A DNA stretch of 64,000 nt from an uncultured Rhodospirillales bacterium (GCA_937926175.1 CALANV010000037.1:1-64000); one strand, 5' to 3'. Counted from the stretch's first letter, positions 52,122 to 61,344 are shown. Translations and numbers: made by a program. The notes: generated by a model not told the origin, from the sequence alone.

Positions 52122-52756
52122 GCGGCGAGCACCCCGGGCTGGCGCTGTGCGCGCAGGCCGAGCATCGTGTTGACGACCAGGGCCGCGATCACCACGCTTC
52201 CGCCGGCGAGTGTCAGGGCCGCAGGCGCCTCGCCGACGAACAGCCATGTCCAGAGCGGTCCGAGCACGGGTTCGATCAGAGCGAGAAGGGCGACTTGTGC
52301 CGCCGGAAGCTGCCGCAGCGCGAGCAGATAGAACCCCAGGCCCAGCGTGTTCTGAATCACGCCCAATCCGAACAGCAGGGATGCGTCCCGCGGCGAGGTG
52401 TCGAACAGGTTTGCCAAGGGCAGGGCGACGAGGAGCGGCGACAACGACTGCAGCACGAGCACGTTCGCGACCGCGGTCTTCATCATCGCGAGCACGTGCA
52501 GGATCAGCACGCCGGCGATGCAGAGGGCGGCGACGAACGCCGTCGGTCCCGCCCGGCGCGTATCGGCGATCGCGCCCGCAAACCACGAGGCGGCGGCGAG
52601 CGGGAAGACGACGACATGGGCAAGCGAGCGCCAGAACACCGCATCCCAGGCATCCGCGTCGACCGAACGGAAGATGACGCCGCCGATGTTCCAGCACAGC
52701 GGAGCGGCGAGAGCGTAGAGGTACCCGACAGGGCGTGCCGAGCGCAGGAATGCCAT
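52118..52756 (-). CDS. EamA/DMT-family transporter, internally shortened
   Basis: A 212-residue paralogue of the next gene. The first half (LYALAAPLCWNIGGVIF, VLQSLSPLLVALPLANLF) runs directly into the end of the second half (VIQNTLGLGFYLLALRQLPAAQVALLALIEPVLGPLWTWLFVGE). About 80 residues (the last helix of half one and the first helices of half two) are missing relative to the neighbour, without a frameshift. It may be an in-frame deletion, or a subunit that pairs with the full-length partner. Confidence 0.82.
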   Translation of the reverse strand: MAFLRSARPVGYLYALAAPLCWNIGGVIFRSVDADAWDAVFWRSLAHVVVFPLAAASWFAGAIADTRRAGPTAFVAALCIAGVLILHVLAMMKTAVANVLVLQSLSPLLVALPLANLFDTSPRDASLLFGLGVIQNTLGLGFYLLALRQLPAAQVALLALIEPVLGPLWTWLFVGEAPAALTLAGGSVVIAALVVNTMLGLRAQRQPGVLAA

Positions 52757-52914
52757 TCGAGGGAACCGAGCCGACGAGACTCGGGTTTGGCTGACGTGGC
52801 GACGCGCGGTTCTACCGGTCCGAGCGACGGCGTGTCCAGTGCTGCCGCTGCATGGCGCGTCTGCGCCAGGCGGCGCACTGGCATGGACGGGCGGTATTGG
52901 CTACATAGGTCGGC

Positions 52915-53784
52915 GTGACTCCCCGGTTGCACCAACTCAAGATCCTCGGGCCCAACGGATTCATTCCGCTTGCCTATGCCGAATGGGGACCGATCGAGGC
53001 GGCCCACACCGTCGTCTGCGTCCACGGACTCACACGAAACGGCCGCGATTTCGATGCGCTCGCCGCAGGGCTTGCCGGCCGCGGGTTTCGGGTGGTGGCG
53101 CCCGACCTGCCGGGCCGCGGGCGCAGCGGCTGGGTCGGTACGCCGGCGGCTTATGGCTACCCGCTTTACATGGCGGCGGCGGTGACCCTGATCGCCAGGC
53201 TCGGCACCGACAGCGTCCTGTGGGTCGGAACGTCCCTCGGCGGCATCCTGGGCATGCTGCTTGCGGCGCAGGCCGGCACGCCGATCGCCCGCCTCGTCAT
53301 CAACGATGTCGGTCCGTTCATTCCGCGCGAGGCGTTGCAACGTATCGCCGCCTATGTCGGCGCCGATCCGCGCTTTGAAGGATTCGACGAGGTCGAGGCC
53401 TATCTGCGTCGCGTCCACGCACCGTTCGGGAACCTCACCGATGCGCAGTGGCGGCATCTTGCGGTCCACAGTGCGATCCCGGCGGAACATGGCCGTCTCA
53501 AGCTGCATTACGATCCGGCCATCGCCGTGCCGTTCGCGGCGAAGGAGCCGGAAGACGTGGTGATGTGGCCGACCTGGGACGAAATCGACTGTCCGATGCT
53601 GATCCTGCGCGGCGCGCAGTCCGATCTTCTCCTGTCGGATACGGCCCGCGAGATGACAAGGCGCGGCAAGGCGGCGCAGGCAGGCCGCGTCCGGCTCGCG
53701 GAAATTCCGGATTGCGGCCATGCACCAGCACTCATGGACGAGGCGCAGATCGATCTCATCGCCGCGTTTCTCGAGCAGGCCTGA
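52915..53784 (+). CDS. Alpha/beta hydrolase
   Basis: A 289-residue hydrolase starting at GTG. VHGLTRNGRDFDAL supplies the oxyanion region, GTSLGG the nucleophile elbow, and PDCGHAPALMDE the catalytic His. Organisation and length match the hydrolase at 20197-21066. The rhomboid gene follows after 3 nt. The substrate is unknown. Confidence 0.88.
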   Translation: MTPRLHQLKILGPNGFIPLAYAEWGPIEAAHTVVCVHGLTRNGRDFDALAAGLAGRGFRVVAPDLPGRGRSGWVGTPAAYGYPLYMAAAVTLIARLGTDSVLWVGTSLGGILGMLLAAQAGTPIARLVINDVGPFIPREALQRIAAYVGADPRFEGFDEVEAYLRRVHAPFGNLTDAQWRHLAVHSAIPAEHGRLKLHYDPAIAVPFAAKEPEDVVMWPTWDEIDCPMLILRGAQSDLLLSDTAREMTRRGKAAQAGRVRLAEIPDCGHAPALMDEAQIDLIAAFLEQA

Positions 53785-53787
53785 CCG

Positions 53788-54501
53788 ATGCTCTTTCCCT
53801 TTCGCGACGACAATCCGACGCTGCGTCAGCCCGTTGCGACCGTCGGGCTGATCGTCGCGAACGTGCTCGTCTTCCTCTTCCAGCTCAGTCTTCCGGGTGC
53901 GGCGGGGGAGCGATTCATCTACGCCTACGGCATGATTCCGGCGGTCCTCTTTGGCGAGGCGCAGCTTGCGCCGAGCGTTGCCGCCGTTCCGCCGTGGTTC
54001 ACGATCTTCTCCTCGATGTTTCTCCACGGCAGCATCATGCATATCGCCGGCAACATGCTGTTCCTCTGGGTTTTCGGCAACAACATCGAGGATGCGATGG
54101 GGCATGCCCGCTTCATCGTCTTCTATCTCGTCTGCGGGATTGCGGCCGCGCTGGCGCAGGCGATGATCGATCCGGATTCGACGGTGCCGATGGTCGGCGC
54201 GAGCGGGGCGATCTCGGGCGTCCTCGGCGCTTATCTCGTGCTGCATCCGTACGCGCATGTCCATTCGCTGCTGTTTCTCGGATTTTTCGTACGGGTCATC
54301 ACGTTGCCGGCGATGATCGTGCTGGGGCTGTGGTTCGTGCTCCAGGTGATCAACGCCATGGTCGTCGAGACCGAAGGCGGCGGCGTCGCCTTCATGGCGC
54401 ATGTTGGCGGGTTCATCGCGGGCGCGGTCCTGGTTCCCCTGTTTCGCGAGCGTCGCGTCGTCAGGTGGGGCGGGCGGAAGCGGCGCGGCCCGTGGGGTTG
54501 A
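53788..54501 (+). CDS. Rhomboid family intramembrane serine protease
   Basis: A 237-residue membrane protease. Six hydrophobic helices are visible. The HGSIMHIAGNMLFLWVFGNNIED segment gives the conserved His and Asn, the nucleophile is Ser139 in VGASGAISG, and the general base is His205 in AFMAHVGGF. It cleaves transmembrane substrates within the bilayer. It is cotranscribed with the upstream hydrolase. Confidence 0.93.
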   Translation: MLFPFRDDNPTLRQPVATVGLIVANVLVFLFQLSLPGAAGERFIYAYGMIPAVLFGEAQLAPSVAAVPPWFTIFSSMFLHGSIMHIAGNMLFLWVFGNNIEDAMGHARFIVFYLVCGIAAALAQAMIDPDSTVPMVGASGAISGVLGAYLVLHPYAHVHSLLFLGFFVRVITLPAMIVLGLWFVLQVINAMVVETEGGGVAFMAHVGGFIAGAVLVPLFRERRVVRWGGRKRRGPWG

Positions 54502-54631
54502 CGCCGGCCGCCCCTGGATTCCGGTGGCGACGTCTTCCGGCAAGGACCCGTTAACGGCCGTCACCTAGATTGGGGTGGTCGCGGCGGCGGATCGATTTGC
54601 CGTGACCGGCGCGGCATTCGAAAGGTCTGCT

Positions 54632-54946
54632 ATGACCCGAGGCGTGTTGGCCCTCAAGCAGCTTTTTACCGCGCATCCCGCGGCCGCGGGCGAGGGGTAT
54701 TTTGATCATCTGCTGACCACCGCGTTCGATATCGGAATGCGCATGATCGCGGGCGGGCGCGCGTGCCTCGTTCACGCGGTTCTGCCGTTCGTCTGCACGA
54801 CGACCGGCAGCGAAACCATCGCCGCCCTGAGCCGGGAGATCGAGGTCAGCCGTAATCGCGCGACGGCGACGGATCGGCGGCGCGCCGAGCCGGACCTGCG
54901 TCGCGAACCCTACCTGATCCGCACAATAAGTTCCGAGGCCGCCTAG
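54632..54946 (+). CDS. Small conserved protein, DUF6356-like
   Basis: About 104 residues. The segment LFTAHPAAAGEGYFDHL followed by a hydrophobic stretch with ACLVHAVLPFVCTTTGSETI matches a small alphaproteobacterial family I recall as DUF6356, with no known function. The C-terminal tail (RRRAEPDLRREPYL) is basic. The ATG at 54632 has an AAGG SD and is preferred over an earlier start at 54575. Its TAG shares CTAG with the convergent hemB stop. Confidence 0.65.
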   Translation: MTRGVLALKQLFTAHPAAAGEGYFDHLLTTAFDIGMRMIAGGRACLVHAVLPFVCTTTGSETIAALSREIEVSRNRATATDRRRAEPDLRREPYLIRTISSEAA

Positions 54947-55950
54947 CTCGTAAGCTCGGCTGCGATATCGAGCGCGGCGTAGGTGAGGATGCCATCCGCA
55001 CCGGCCCGCTTGAACGATACCAGGCTCTCCATGATCACCTTGCGGTCGAGCCAGCCGCGTTCGATCGCGCCGGTCAGCATCGCGTACTCGCCCGACACCT
55101 GATAGACGAAGGTCGGCACGCGGAAGGTATCCTTCACGCGCCGGACGACGTCGAGATACGGCATGCCGGGCTTGACCATCACCATGTCGGCGCCTTCCTC
55201 GAGATCGAGCGCCACCTCGCGCAGCGCCTCGTCGCTGTTGGCAGGGTCCATCTGGTAGGTTCGCTTGTCGCCCTTGCCGAGGTTGGAGGCCGAGCCCACT
55301 GCCTCGCGGAAGGGGCCGTAGAAGGCGGATGCGTATTTCGCGGCGTAGGACATGATGCGCACGGCCTCGTACCCGGCGCGGTCGAGGGCGTCGCGCAGCG
55401 CGCCGACGCGGCCGTCCATCATTTCCGAGGGTGCGATCACGTGACAGCCGGCTTCGGCCTGGACGAGCGCCTGGCGGACCAGCACGCTGATCGTTTCGTC
55501 GTTCACGACATAGCCATCGCGCACCAGCCCGTCCTGGCCGTGGCTGGTATAGGGGTCGAGTGCGACGTCGCAGATGATGCCAATCTCCGGCACCGCCTTT
55601 CTGAGCGCGCGAACGGCCCGGCAGACGAGGTTGTCGGGATTGTAGGCCTCCTCGGCCTCATCTGACTTGCGCTCGGGCGGCACGACCGGAAAGACGGCGA
55701 TGGCAGGGATCCCCAGCTTGGCTGCACGCCGGGCCTCCTCGACCAGGACGTCGATGCTGAGACGTTCGACGCCCGGCATCGACGGAATTGCCGTGCGCTG
55801 GCTGGTGCCCTCCTGCACGAAGACGGGCCAGATCAGGTCGGCAGGCGACAGGCGCGTTTCGGCAACGAGCGCGCGGGACCAGGGATCGCGCCGGTTCCGG
55901 CGCAGACGCGTACGGGGATAGGCTCCCCAGGCTGGTGCGAATTCGGACAT
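54943..55950 (-). CDS. hemB: Porphobilinogen synthase (5-aminolevulinate dehydratase)
   Basis: A 335-residue TIM-barrel enzyme joining two 5-aminolevulinate molecules in haem synthesis. It shows RLRRNRRDPWSRALV, LIWPVFVQEG, SYAAKYASAFYGPFREA with one active-site Lys, and MVMVKPGMPYLDVV with the Schiff-base Lys. It is a single leftward gene converging on the small DUF6356-like gene. Confidence 0.96.
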   Translation of the reverse strand: MSEFAPAWGAYPRTRLRRNRRDPWSRALVAETRLSPADLIWPVFVQEGTSQRTAIPSMPGVERLSIDVLVEEARRAAKLGIPAIAVFPVVPPERKSDEAEEAYNPDNLVCRAVRALRKAVPEIGIICDVALDPYTSHGQDGLVRDGYVVNDETISVLVRQALVQAEAGCHVIAPSEMMDGRVGALRDALDRAGYEAVRIMSYAAKYASAFYGPFREAVGSASNLGKGDKRTYQMDPANSDEALREVALDLEEGADMVMVKPGMPYLDVVRRVKDTFRVPTFVYQVSGEYAMLTGAIERGWLDRKVIMESLVSFKRAGADGILTYAALDIAAELTS

Positions 55951-56072
55951 GGGAAATCGTGTCTGAGCGGCTCGATTAGTACCTTAGCTTCGGTCGGTTC
56001 CGGAACAAGCAATTTCCCTCGCGCCGGCCAGGCTGCGTTGTCAGGACCGCACAGCCGTTGTAGACAGGTCGC

Positions 56073-57212
56073 ATGGATTTCGACCTCTCCCAGGAGCAGC
56101 GGGCAATCCAGGAGACGGCGCGCCAGTTCGCAGCCGAGAAAATGGCCCCGTTTGCGGCCGAATGGGACGAGCAGTGCATCTTCCCGGTTGAATGCCTGCG
56201 CGAGGCGGCTGCGCTCGGCTTTGCCGGCATTTATGTGCGCGACGACGTCGGCGGCTCCAATCTCAGCCGGCTCGACGCCGCGATCGTGTTCGAAGAGCTG
56301 TCGGTCGGGTGCACGTCGACCGCGGCCTACATCTCGATCCACAACATGGCCGCCTGGATGATCGATCGGTTCGGTGACGACGCCCAGCGGCGCCGGTGGC
56401 TGCCCGACCTGACATCGATGCGGACGTTCGCGAGCTATTGCCTGACCGAACCGGGGGCCGGCTCGGACGCGGCGGCGCTCAAGACACGGGCCGTGCGCGA
56501 CGGCGATCATTACATTCTCAACGGCAGCAAGGCGTTCATTTCGGGCGGCGGCGAGAGCGACATTTACGTCTGCATGGTCCGAACCGGGGGCGAGGGGCCC
56601 AAGGGCATCTCCACGGTCGTGGTGGAGAAGGGCACGCCCGGCCTGTCTTTCGGCAAGAAGGAGAAGAAGCTCGGCTGGAACAGCCAGCCGACGGCGATGG
56701 TGATTTTCGAGGATTGCCGCGTGCCGGTCGCGAACCGCATAGGCGCCGAGGGCGACGGATTCAAGATCGCGATGATGGGCCTCGACGGTGGGCGTATCAA
56801 CATCGCGGCATGCTCGCTGGGTGCGGCGCGGGCCTGTCTCGAGGCGGCACGGGCGCATGTCGGCGTCCGCACGGCGTTCGGCCGGAAGCTTGCCGAATTC
56901 CAGGCGCTCCAGTTCAAGCTCGCCGACATGGCGACGGAGCTCGAGGCCGCGCGCCTGATGGTGCACCGCGCCGCCAGCGCGCTCGACGCCGGCGACGCCA
57001 ACGCGACGCTCTACTGCGCCATGGCCAAGCGTTTCGCGACCGACGTCGGCTTCAACGTGTGCAACGAGGCGCTCCAGCTCTTCGGCGGCTATGGCTATCT
57101 CAAGGACTATCCCGTTGAGCGTTATCTGCGGGACACGCGCGTCCACCAGATCCTCGAAGGCACCAACGAGATCATGCGCGTGATCATCGCGCGGCGCCTG
57201 CTCGGCCTCTAA
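56073..57212 (+). CDS. Acyl-CoA dehydrogenase, isobutyryl-CoA dehydrogenase-like
   Basis: A 379-residue FAD enzyme. It carries YCLTEPGAGSDAAALKT and the tail QLFGGYGYLKDYPVERYLRDTRVHQILEGTNEIMR. The sequence resembles ACAD8-type isobutyryl-CoA dehydrogenases. The next two genes encode the following steps of valine degradation, which supports that substrate. The putative catalytic Glu lies in ILEGTNEI. Confidence 0.9.
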   Translation: MDFDLSQEQRAIQETARQFAAEKMAPFAAEWDEQCIFPVECLREAAALGFAGIYVRDDVGGSNLSRLDAAIVFEELSVGCTSTAAYISIHNMAAWMIDRFGDDAQRRRWLPDLTSMRTFASYCLTEPGAGSDAAALKTRAVRDGDHYILNGSKAFISGGGESDIYVCMVRTGGEGPKGISTVVVEKGTPGLSFGKKEKKLGWNSQPTAMVIFEDCRVPVANRIGAEGDGFKIAMMGLDGGRINIAACSLGAARACLEAARAHVGVRTAFGRKLAEFQALQFKLADMATELEAARLMVHRAASALDAGDANATLYCAMAKRFATDVGFNVCNEALQLFGGYGYLKDYPVERYLRDTRVHQILEGTNEIMRVIIARRLLGL

Positions 57213-57245
57213 ACTCTCTTGAGCCGCGAGAACGGGCTCGTCGGT

Positions 57246-57265
57246 GGGCGACTAGTACGTCGCCC
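57246..57265. terminator. Hairpin after the acyl-CoA dehydrogenase gene
   Basis: GGGCGAC (57246-57252) pairs with GTCGCCC (57259-57265) around TAGTAC, 34 nt after the stop. Between it and the next start lies a GATCTTTG direct repeat (57340-57347 and 57359-57366) that could be regulatory. Confidence 0.45.
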
Positions 57266-57419
57266 GCCCGCCCGAAAGGTCGAAACCGCACCCGACGCGG
57301 CGGGACCGGGGTGTCCATGACGATGGCCCGGGGCCGAATGATCTTTGCTGCGCCGGACGATCTTTGATACGTCACAGGGCCGGAGGGGTGCTTGGACCAA
57401 TCTCTGGCAGAACGAAACA

Positions 57420-58475
57420 ATGAACGATACCACCAGCCTGAAAACGGATGACATTCTCATCGCCCGCAGATCGCGTCTCGGGCACATCACACTGAACCGG
57501 CCGAAGGCGCTCAACGCCCTGACGCACGAGATGAGCCTTCGGATCGATGCCGCACTGAAGGCGTGGGCCGCAGATCCGGCGGTCGAGACGGTCGTGATCA
57601 CAGGGGCGGGGGACCGCGCCTTCTGCGCCGGCGGCGACATTCGCGCCCTCCACCAATCCGGCCCGCGCGGCTGGCTGACGCGCCAGTTCTACTGGGACGA
57701 ATACCGGATGAACCGGCGCATATTCCGTTTCCCGAAGCCGTATGTCGCCGTCATCGACGGCATCACCATGGGCGGCGGCGTCGGCGTGTCGGTCCCTGGT
57801 CGCTACCGCATCGTGACCGAGCGTACATTGCTCGCCATGCCAGAGACGGGGATCGGTCTCTTTCCCGACGTCGGTGCCAGCTATTACCTTTCGCATTTGC
57901 CGGGCGAGCTCGGCACCTATCTCGGCCTGACCGGTGCCCGGATCAAGGCCGCCGACGTGCTCTACACCGGCCTCGGCACCCATTTCGTCCCGTCGGCGAA
58001 GGTCTCGGAACTCGTCGCGGCGCTCGAAGACGCGCCTGCCGAGGATGTCGTCAACCGGTTTGCGGCGCGTTTCGACGAACCGGCGCCGCTTGCGTCCGTG
58101 CGCGACCGGATCGACCGGTGCTTCACCGGCGAGACGGTCGAGGAAATTCTCGAGGCCCTGCAGCGGGACGGCAGCGCCTGGGCGGAAGAGACGCGCGCGA
58201 CCATCCTGCAGAAATCGCCGATCAGCCTGAAGGTGACGTTGCGCGAACTGCGCACGGCGCGGACGCTCGGTTTCGAAGACTGCATGCGGCTTGAATACCG
58301 GCTCGTGCAGCATTTCATGGCGGACCACGACTTCTTCGAAGGCGTGCGCGCCGTGCTCATCGACAAGGACAACAAGCCGAACTGGCGACCGGCAAGCCTC
58401 GCCGAAGTGACGCCGGCGATGGTCGAGGCCTATTTCGGGCCCGTTGAACCCGGCGACCTGACGTTCGAGGATTGA
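57420..58475 (+). CDS. 3-hydroxyisobutyryl-CoA hydrolase
   Basis: A 351-residue crotonase-fold enzyme. It has LNRPKALNALTHEM, GAGDRAFCAGGDIRAL for the first oxyanion strand, and GITMGGGVGVSVPGRYRI with ETGIGLFPDVGASYYLS carrying the acidic residue used for thioester hydrolysis. It has the HIBCH-type length and C-terminus rather than that of a simple hydratase. It hydrolyses 3-hydroxyisobutyryl-CoA in valine breakdown. ATG 57420 has no strong SD. Confidence 0.92.
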   Translation: MNDTTSLKTDDILIARRSRLGHITLNRPKALNALTHEMSLRIDAALKAWAADPAVETVVITGAGDRAFCAGGDIRALHQSGPRGWLTRQFYWDEYRMNRRIFRFPKPYVAVIDGITMGGGVGVSVPGRYRIVTERTLLAMPETGIGLFPDVGASYYLSHLPGELGTYLGLTGARIKAADVLYTGLGTHFVPSAKVSELVAALEDAPAEDVVNRFAARFDEPAPLASVRDRIDRCFTGETVEEILEALQRDGSAWAEETRATILQKSPISLKVTLRELRTARTLGFEDCMRLEYRLVQHFMADHDFFEGVRAVLIDKDNKPNWRPASLAEVTPAMVEAYFGPVEPGDLTFED

Positions 58476-58513
58476 CGGCCTGTATATCGAACGAAGAACA
58501 CGGGAGGAAACGC

Positions 58514-59401
58514 ATGGCGGCGATCGGATTTATCGGGCTCGGCAACATGGGCGGGCCGATGGCACGGAACCTTCTGAAGGCCGGCCACAAGGTGCGGGCG
58601 TTCGACATCGTGCGCGCCAACCTCGATGCCGTGGTCAGCGCCGGTGCCGAGGCGGCCGCAAGCGCTGCCGATGCGGCCAAGGGAGCCGAAGTCGTCATTA
58701 CCATGCTGCCCGCCGGCGAGCATGTCCGCGACGTCTACGTCGAGACCGGCAAGGTGATCGCGACGGCTGCCCGGGGCGCGCTGCTGATCGATTGCTCGAC
58801 CATCGACGTCGAAACGGCGCGCGCGGTGAGTGCAGTGGCCGCCGCGGCCGGACACGACATGGTCGATGCACCGGTCTCGGGCGGTACCGTCGGCGCCGAA
58901 AACGCGACGCTCACCTTCATGTGCGGCGGCAGCGAACAGGCCTTCGCGCGGGCCGAACCGATCCTCAAGGCGATGGGCAAGACGATCGTCCACGCCGGGC
59001 CCGCCGGAAATGGGCAGGCGGCGAAGATCTGCAACAACATGATCCTCGGCATTTCGATGATCGCCGTCTGCGAAGGGTTCCTGTTGGCCGAGCGGCTGGG
59101 TCTCGATGCGCAGAAGCTGTTCGAGATCAGCTCCAAGTCGTCGGGGCAGTGCTGGTCGATGACGTCCTATTGTCCGGTACCGGGACCGGTCCCGACCTCG
59201 CCGGCCAATCGGGGTTACAAGCCGGGATTCACTGGTGCGATGATGGTCAAGGATCTGCGCCTGGCGCAGGAAGCGGCGCACGCGACTGGAGCGGCGACTC
59301 CGCTCGGCGCGGCGGCGCAGGCACTGTATTCGCTCTATTGCAGCAGTGGATTCGCCGCCGACGACTTCTCCGGGATCATCCGGATGCTGGCGGGGAGGTA
59401 A
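58514..59401 (+). CDS. mmsB: 3-hydroxyisobutyrate dehydrogenase
   Basis: A 295-residue beta-hydroxyacid dehydrogenase. The N-terminal Rossmann motif is GFIGLGNMGGPMARNLLKAGH, followed by DAPVSGGTVGAENATLTFM, GNGQAAKICNNMILGISMI with the catalytic Lys, and GFTGAMMVKDLRLA. It oxidises 3-hydroxyisobutyrate to methylmalonate semialdehyde. SD GGGAGGAAA supports ATG 58514. It is the third gene of the valine unit. Confidence 0.94.
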   Translation: MAAIGFIGLGNMGGPMARNLLKAGHKVRAFDIVRANLDAVVSAGAEAAASAADAAKGAEVVITMLPAGEHVRDVYVETGKVIATAARGALLIDCSTIDVETARAVSAVAAAAGHDMVDAPVSGGTVGAENATLTFMCGGSEQAFARAEPILKAMGKTIVHAGPAGNGQAAKICNNMILGISMIAVCEGFLLAERLGLDAQKLFEISSKSSGQCWSMTSYCPVPGPVPTSPANRGYKPGFTGAMMVKDLRLAQEAAHATGAATPLGAAAQALYSLYCSSGFAADDFSGIIRMLAGR

Positions 59402-59405
59402 CAGA

Positions 59406-59433
59406 AGCTTAACCGTGTCGTCGGTAGCTTAAC
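59406..59433 (+). promoter_or_regulatory. AGCTTAAC direct repeat before the MarR gene
   Basis: AGCTTAAC occurs at 59406-59413 and 59426-59433, 20 bp apart, 32 nt upstream of the regulator ATG. It is a possible autoregulatory operator. Confidence 0.45.
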
Positions 59434-59464
59434 GGGCTGATCCGAGGTGGAAGGAACCAGCCCG

Positions 59465-59938
59465 ATGAAACGCGTGTATCTGGAAGTCGTCAGTCTCGTC
59501 GAGCGGCTGCATCGCCAGTTTCTCGAGGTCGTCCGGACCGAGATCGATCGGATGGGAATCCGCGACTGCAACAACGTCCAGGCGATGATTCTCTATCACA
59601 TCGGGGCGGACGAGCTGACTGTCGGCGAGTTGACGCAGCGCGGTTACTATCTGGGCTCGAACGTTTCGTACAATCTCAAGAAGCTCATCGAGAACGGCTA
59701 CATTCACCAGGCGCGCTCGCCGCACGACCGTCGCTCCGTGCGCATCCGCCTGACCCCGAAGGGAATGGAGCTGCACAACCGGCTCGACGTCGTGTTCCAG
59801 CAGCACACCGGCCATCTCGAGCATACCTCGCTCAAGGAGAGCGAGTTGATGGGCGTGGCCGCGACGCTGCGGCGGCTCGAGCAGTTCTGGGACAACCGCC
59901 TCGGCGCGGGAATCTATTCGCTGACGTCGGCAGCCTGA
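59465..59938 (+). CDS. MarR-family regulator, LdtR-like
   Basis: A 157-residue winged-helix protein. The DNA-binding part is LTVGELTQRGYYLGSNVSYNLKKLIENGY followed by the wing SPHDRRSVRIRLTPKG. The sequence resembles LdtR of Rhizobiales and Liberibacter, which controls L,D-transpeptidases and stress tolerance. ATG 59465 is favoured by the GGAAGG SD; a GTG at 59447 is also in frame. The gene stands alone, behind a pair of AGCTTAAC repeats. Confidence 0.85.
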   Translation: MKRVYLEVVSLVERLHRQFLEVVRTEIDRMGIRDCNNVQAMILYHIGADELTVGELTQRGYYLGSNVSYNLKKLIENGYIHQARSPHDRRSVRIRLTPKGMELHNRLDVVFQQHTGHLEHTSLKESELMGVAATLRRLEQFWDNRLGAGIYSLTSAA

Positions 59939-60073
59939 CGGCTGCCGCGGGCGACCTCCGGCTCGGGCCTGGATCGCCGGTTCACGGCACGCAACGCAAG
60001 CGTCTTGCCGGCAGGCACCCGTTCCTTACGATTACCTTATCTTACGATCACCGTATCGGCGGTAACCGCATCG

Positions 60074-60101
60074 GCGGCGGTCCATCAAGATGGACCGCCG
60101 C
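60074..60101. terminator. Bidirectional terminator hairpin
   Basis: A perfect 13-bp pairing (60074-60086 with 60089-60101) around AA, between the rightward MarR gene and the leftward glutaryl-CoA dehydrogenase gene. Confidence 0.75.
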
Positions 60102-60126
60102 GTCGCATACGGCGAAGCAGCCGGTA

Positions 60127-61344
60127 TCAGGCCGTGAACGCCTGGATTCCGGTCTGGGCGCGGCCGAGGATGAGGGCATGGATGTCGTGGGTGCCCTCGT
60201 AGGTGTTGACCGTCTCCAGGTTCAGCACGTGGCGGATGACGTGATACTCGTCGACGATGCCGTTGCCGCCGTGCATGTCGCGCGCCATGCGGGCGATGTC
60301 GAGGGCCTTGCCGCACGAATTGCGCTTGATCAGCGAGATCATCTCGGGCGCGGCGCGGCCCTGGTCCATGAGCTGTCCCACGCGCAGGCAGGCCTGCAGT
60401 CCGATTGCGATCTCGGTCTGCATGTCGGCGAGCTTCTTCTGGATCAGCTGGTTGGCGGCGAGGGGCCGGCCGAACTGCTTGCGCTCGAGCACGTAGTTGC
60501 GTGCCCGTTGCCAGCAGAATTCGGCCGCGCCCAGCGCACCCCAGGCGATACCGTAGCGGGCGCGGTTGAGGCAGCCGAACGGCCCCTTGAGGCCGACAAC
60601 ATTGGGCAGCAGGTTCTCGTCCGGCACGAACACGTCGTCCATGACGATCTCGCCCGTGATCGAGGCGCGCAGCGAGAACTTGCCTTCGATCTTGGGCGTG
60701 CTCAGGCCCTTCATGCCGCGCTCGAGGATGAAGCCGCGGATCTGGTTCTCGTCGTCCTTGGCCCAGACCACGCAGATATCGGCGATCGGCGCATTGGTGA
60801 TCCACATCTTGGCGCCCTTGAGCACGTAGCCCCCGGAAACCTTCCGTGCCCGGGTGGTCATGCTGCCGGGATCCGAGCCGTGATCGGGCTCGGTCAGGCC
60901 GAAGCAGCCCACCCATTCGCCGCTGGCCAGCTTGGGCAGATACTTCTGGCGCTGGGCCTCTGAGCCGTAGGCATAGATCGGGTACATGACGAGCGAGGAC
61001 TGCACGCTCATCGCCGAGCGGTAGCCGGAGTCGACCCGCTCGACCTCGCGCGCGACTAGGCCATAGGCGACGTAGCTGGTGCCGGCGCAGCCATAGCCCT
61101 GGATGGTCGAGCCGAGAAAGCCGAGTTCGCCCATCTCGCGCAGGATCTCGCGGTCGAAGTGTTCGTTACGGAACGCCTCGAGCACCCGCGGCATCAGCTT
61201 GTCCTGGCAGTAGGCCCGCGCCGCCGACGCGATCATCCGCTCTTCCTCGCTGAGCTGCTCCTCGAGCAGGAACGGATCGTCCCAGACGAACTGCGGCTTC
61301 GAGCTGCTTGTGGCGGTCGTCGATACGGCGGGTTGTGCGCACAT
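60127..61344 (-). CDS. Glutaryl-CoA dehydrogenase
   Basis: A 405-residue acyl-CoA dehydrogenase that oxidises and decarboxylates glutaryl-CoA to crotonyl-CoA in lysine/tryptophan breakdown. It shows SVQSSLVMYPIYAYGSEAQ, GCFGLTEPDHGSDPGSM, the GCDH-typical ARYGIAWGALGAAEFC, and NTYEGTHDIHALILGRA with the catalytic Glu. ATG 61344 has SD GAGAGG. It is downstream of the RidA/thioesterase pair in the same direction. Confidence 0.92.
   Translation of the reverse strand: MCAQPAVSTTATSSSKPQFVWDDPFLLEEQLSEEERMIASAARAYCQDKLMPRVLEAFRNEHFDREILREMGELGFLGSTIQGYGCAGTSYVAYGLVAREVERVDSGYRSAMSVQSSLVMYPIYAYGSEAQRQKYLPKLASGEWVGCFGLTEPDHGSDPGSMTTRARKVSGGYVLKGAKMWITNAPIADICVVWAKDDENQIRGFILERGMKGLSTPKIEGKFSLRASITGEIVMDDVFVPDENLLPNVVGLKGPFGCLNRARYGIAWGALGAAEFCWQRARNYVLERKQFGRPLAANQLIQKKLADMQTEIAIGLQACLRVGQLMDQGRAAPEMISLIKRNSCGKALDIARMARDMHGGNGIVDEYHVIRHVLNLETVNTYEGTHDIHALILGRAQTGIQAFTA

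Noticed and set aside
52504..54564. 686-codon minus-strand frame
   Set aside because: It crosses two well-supported plus-strand genes (hydrolase and rhomboid) and is low complexity.
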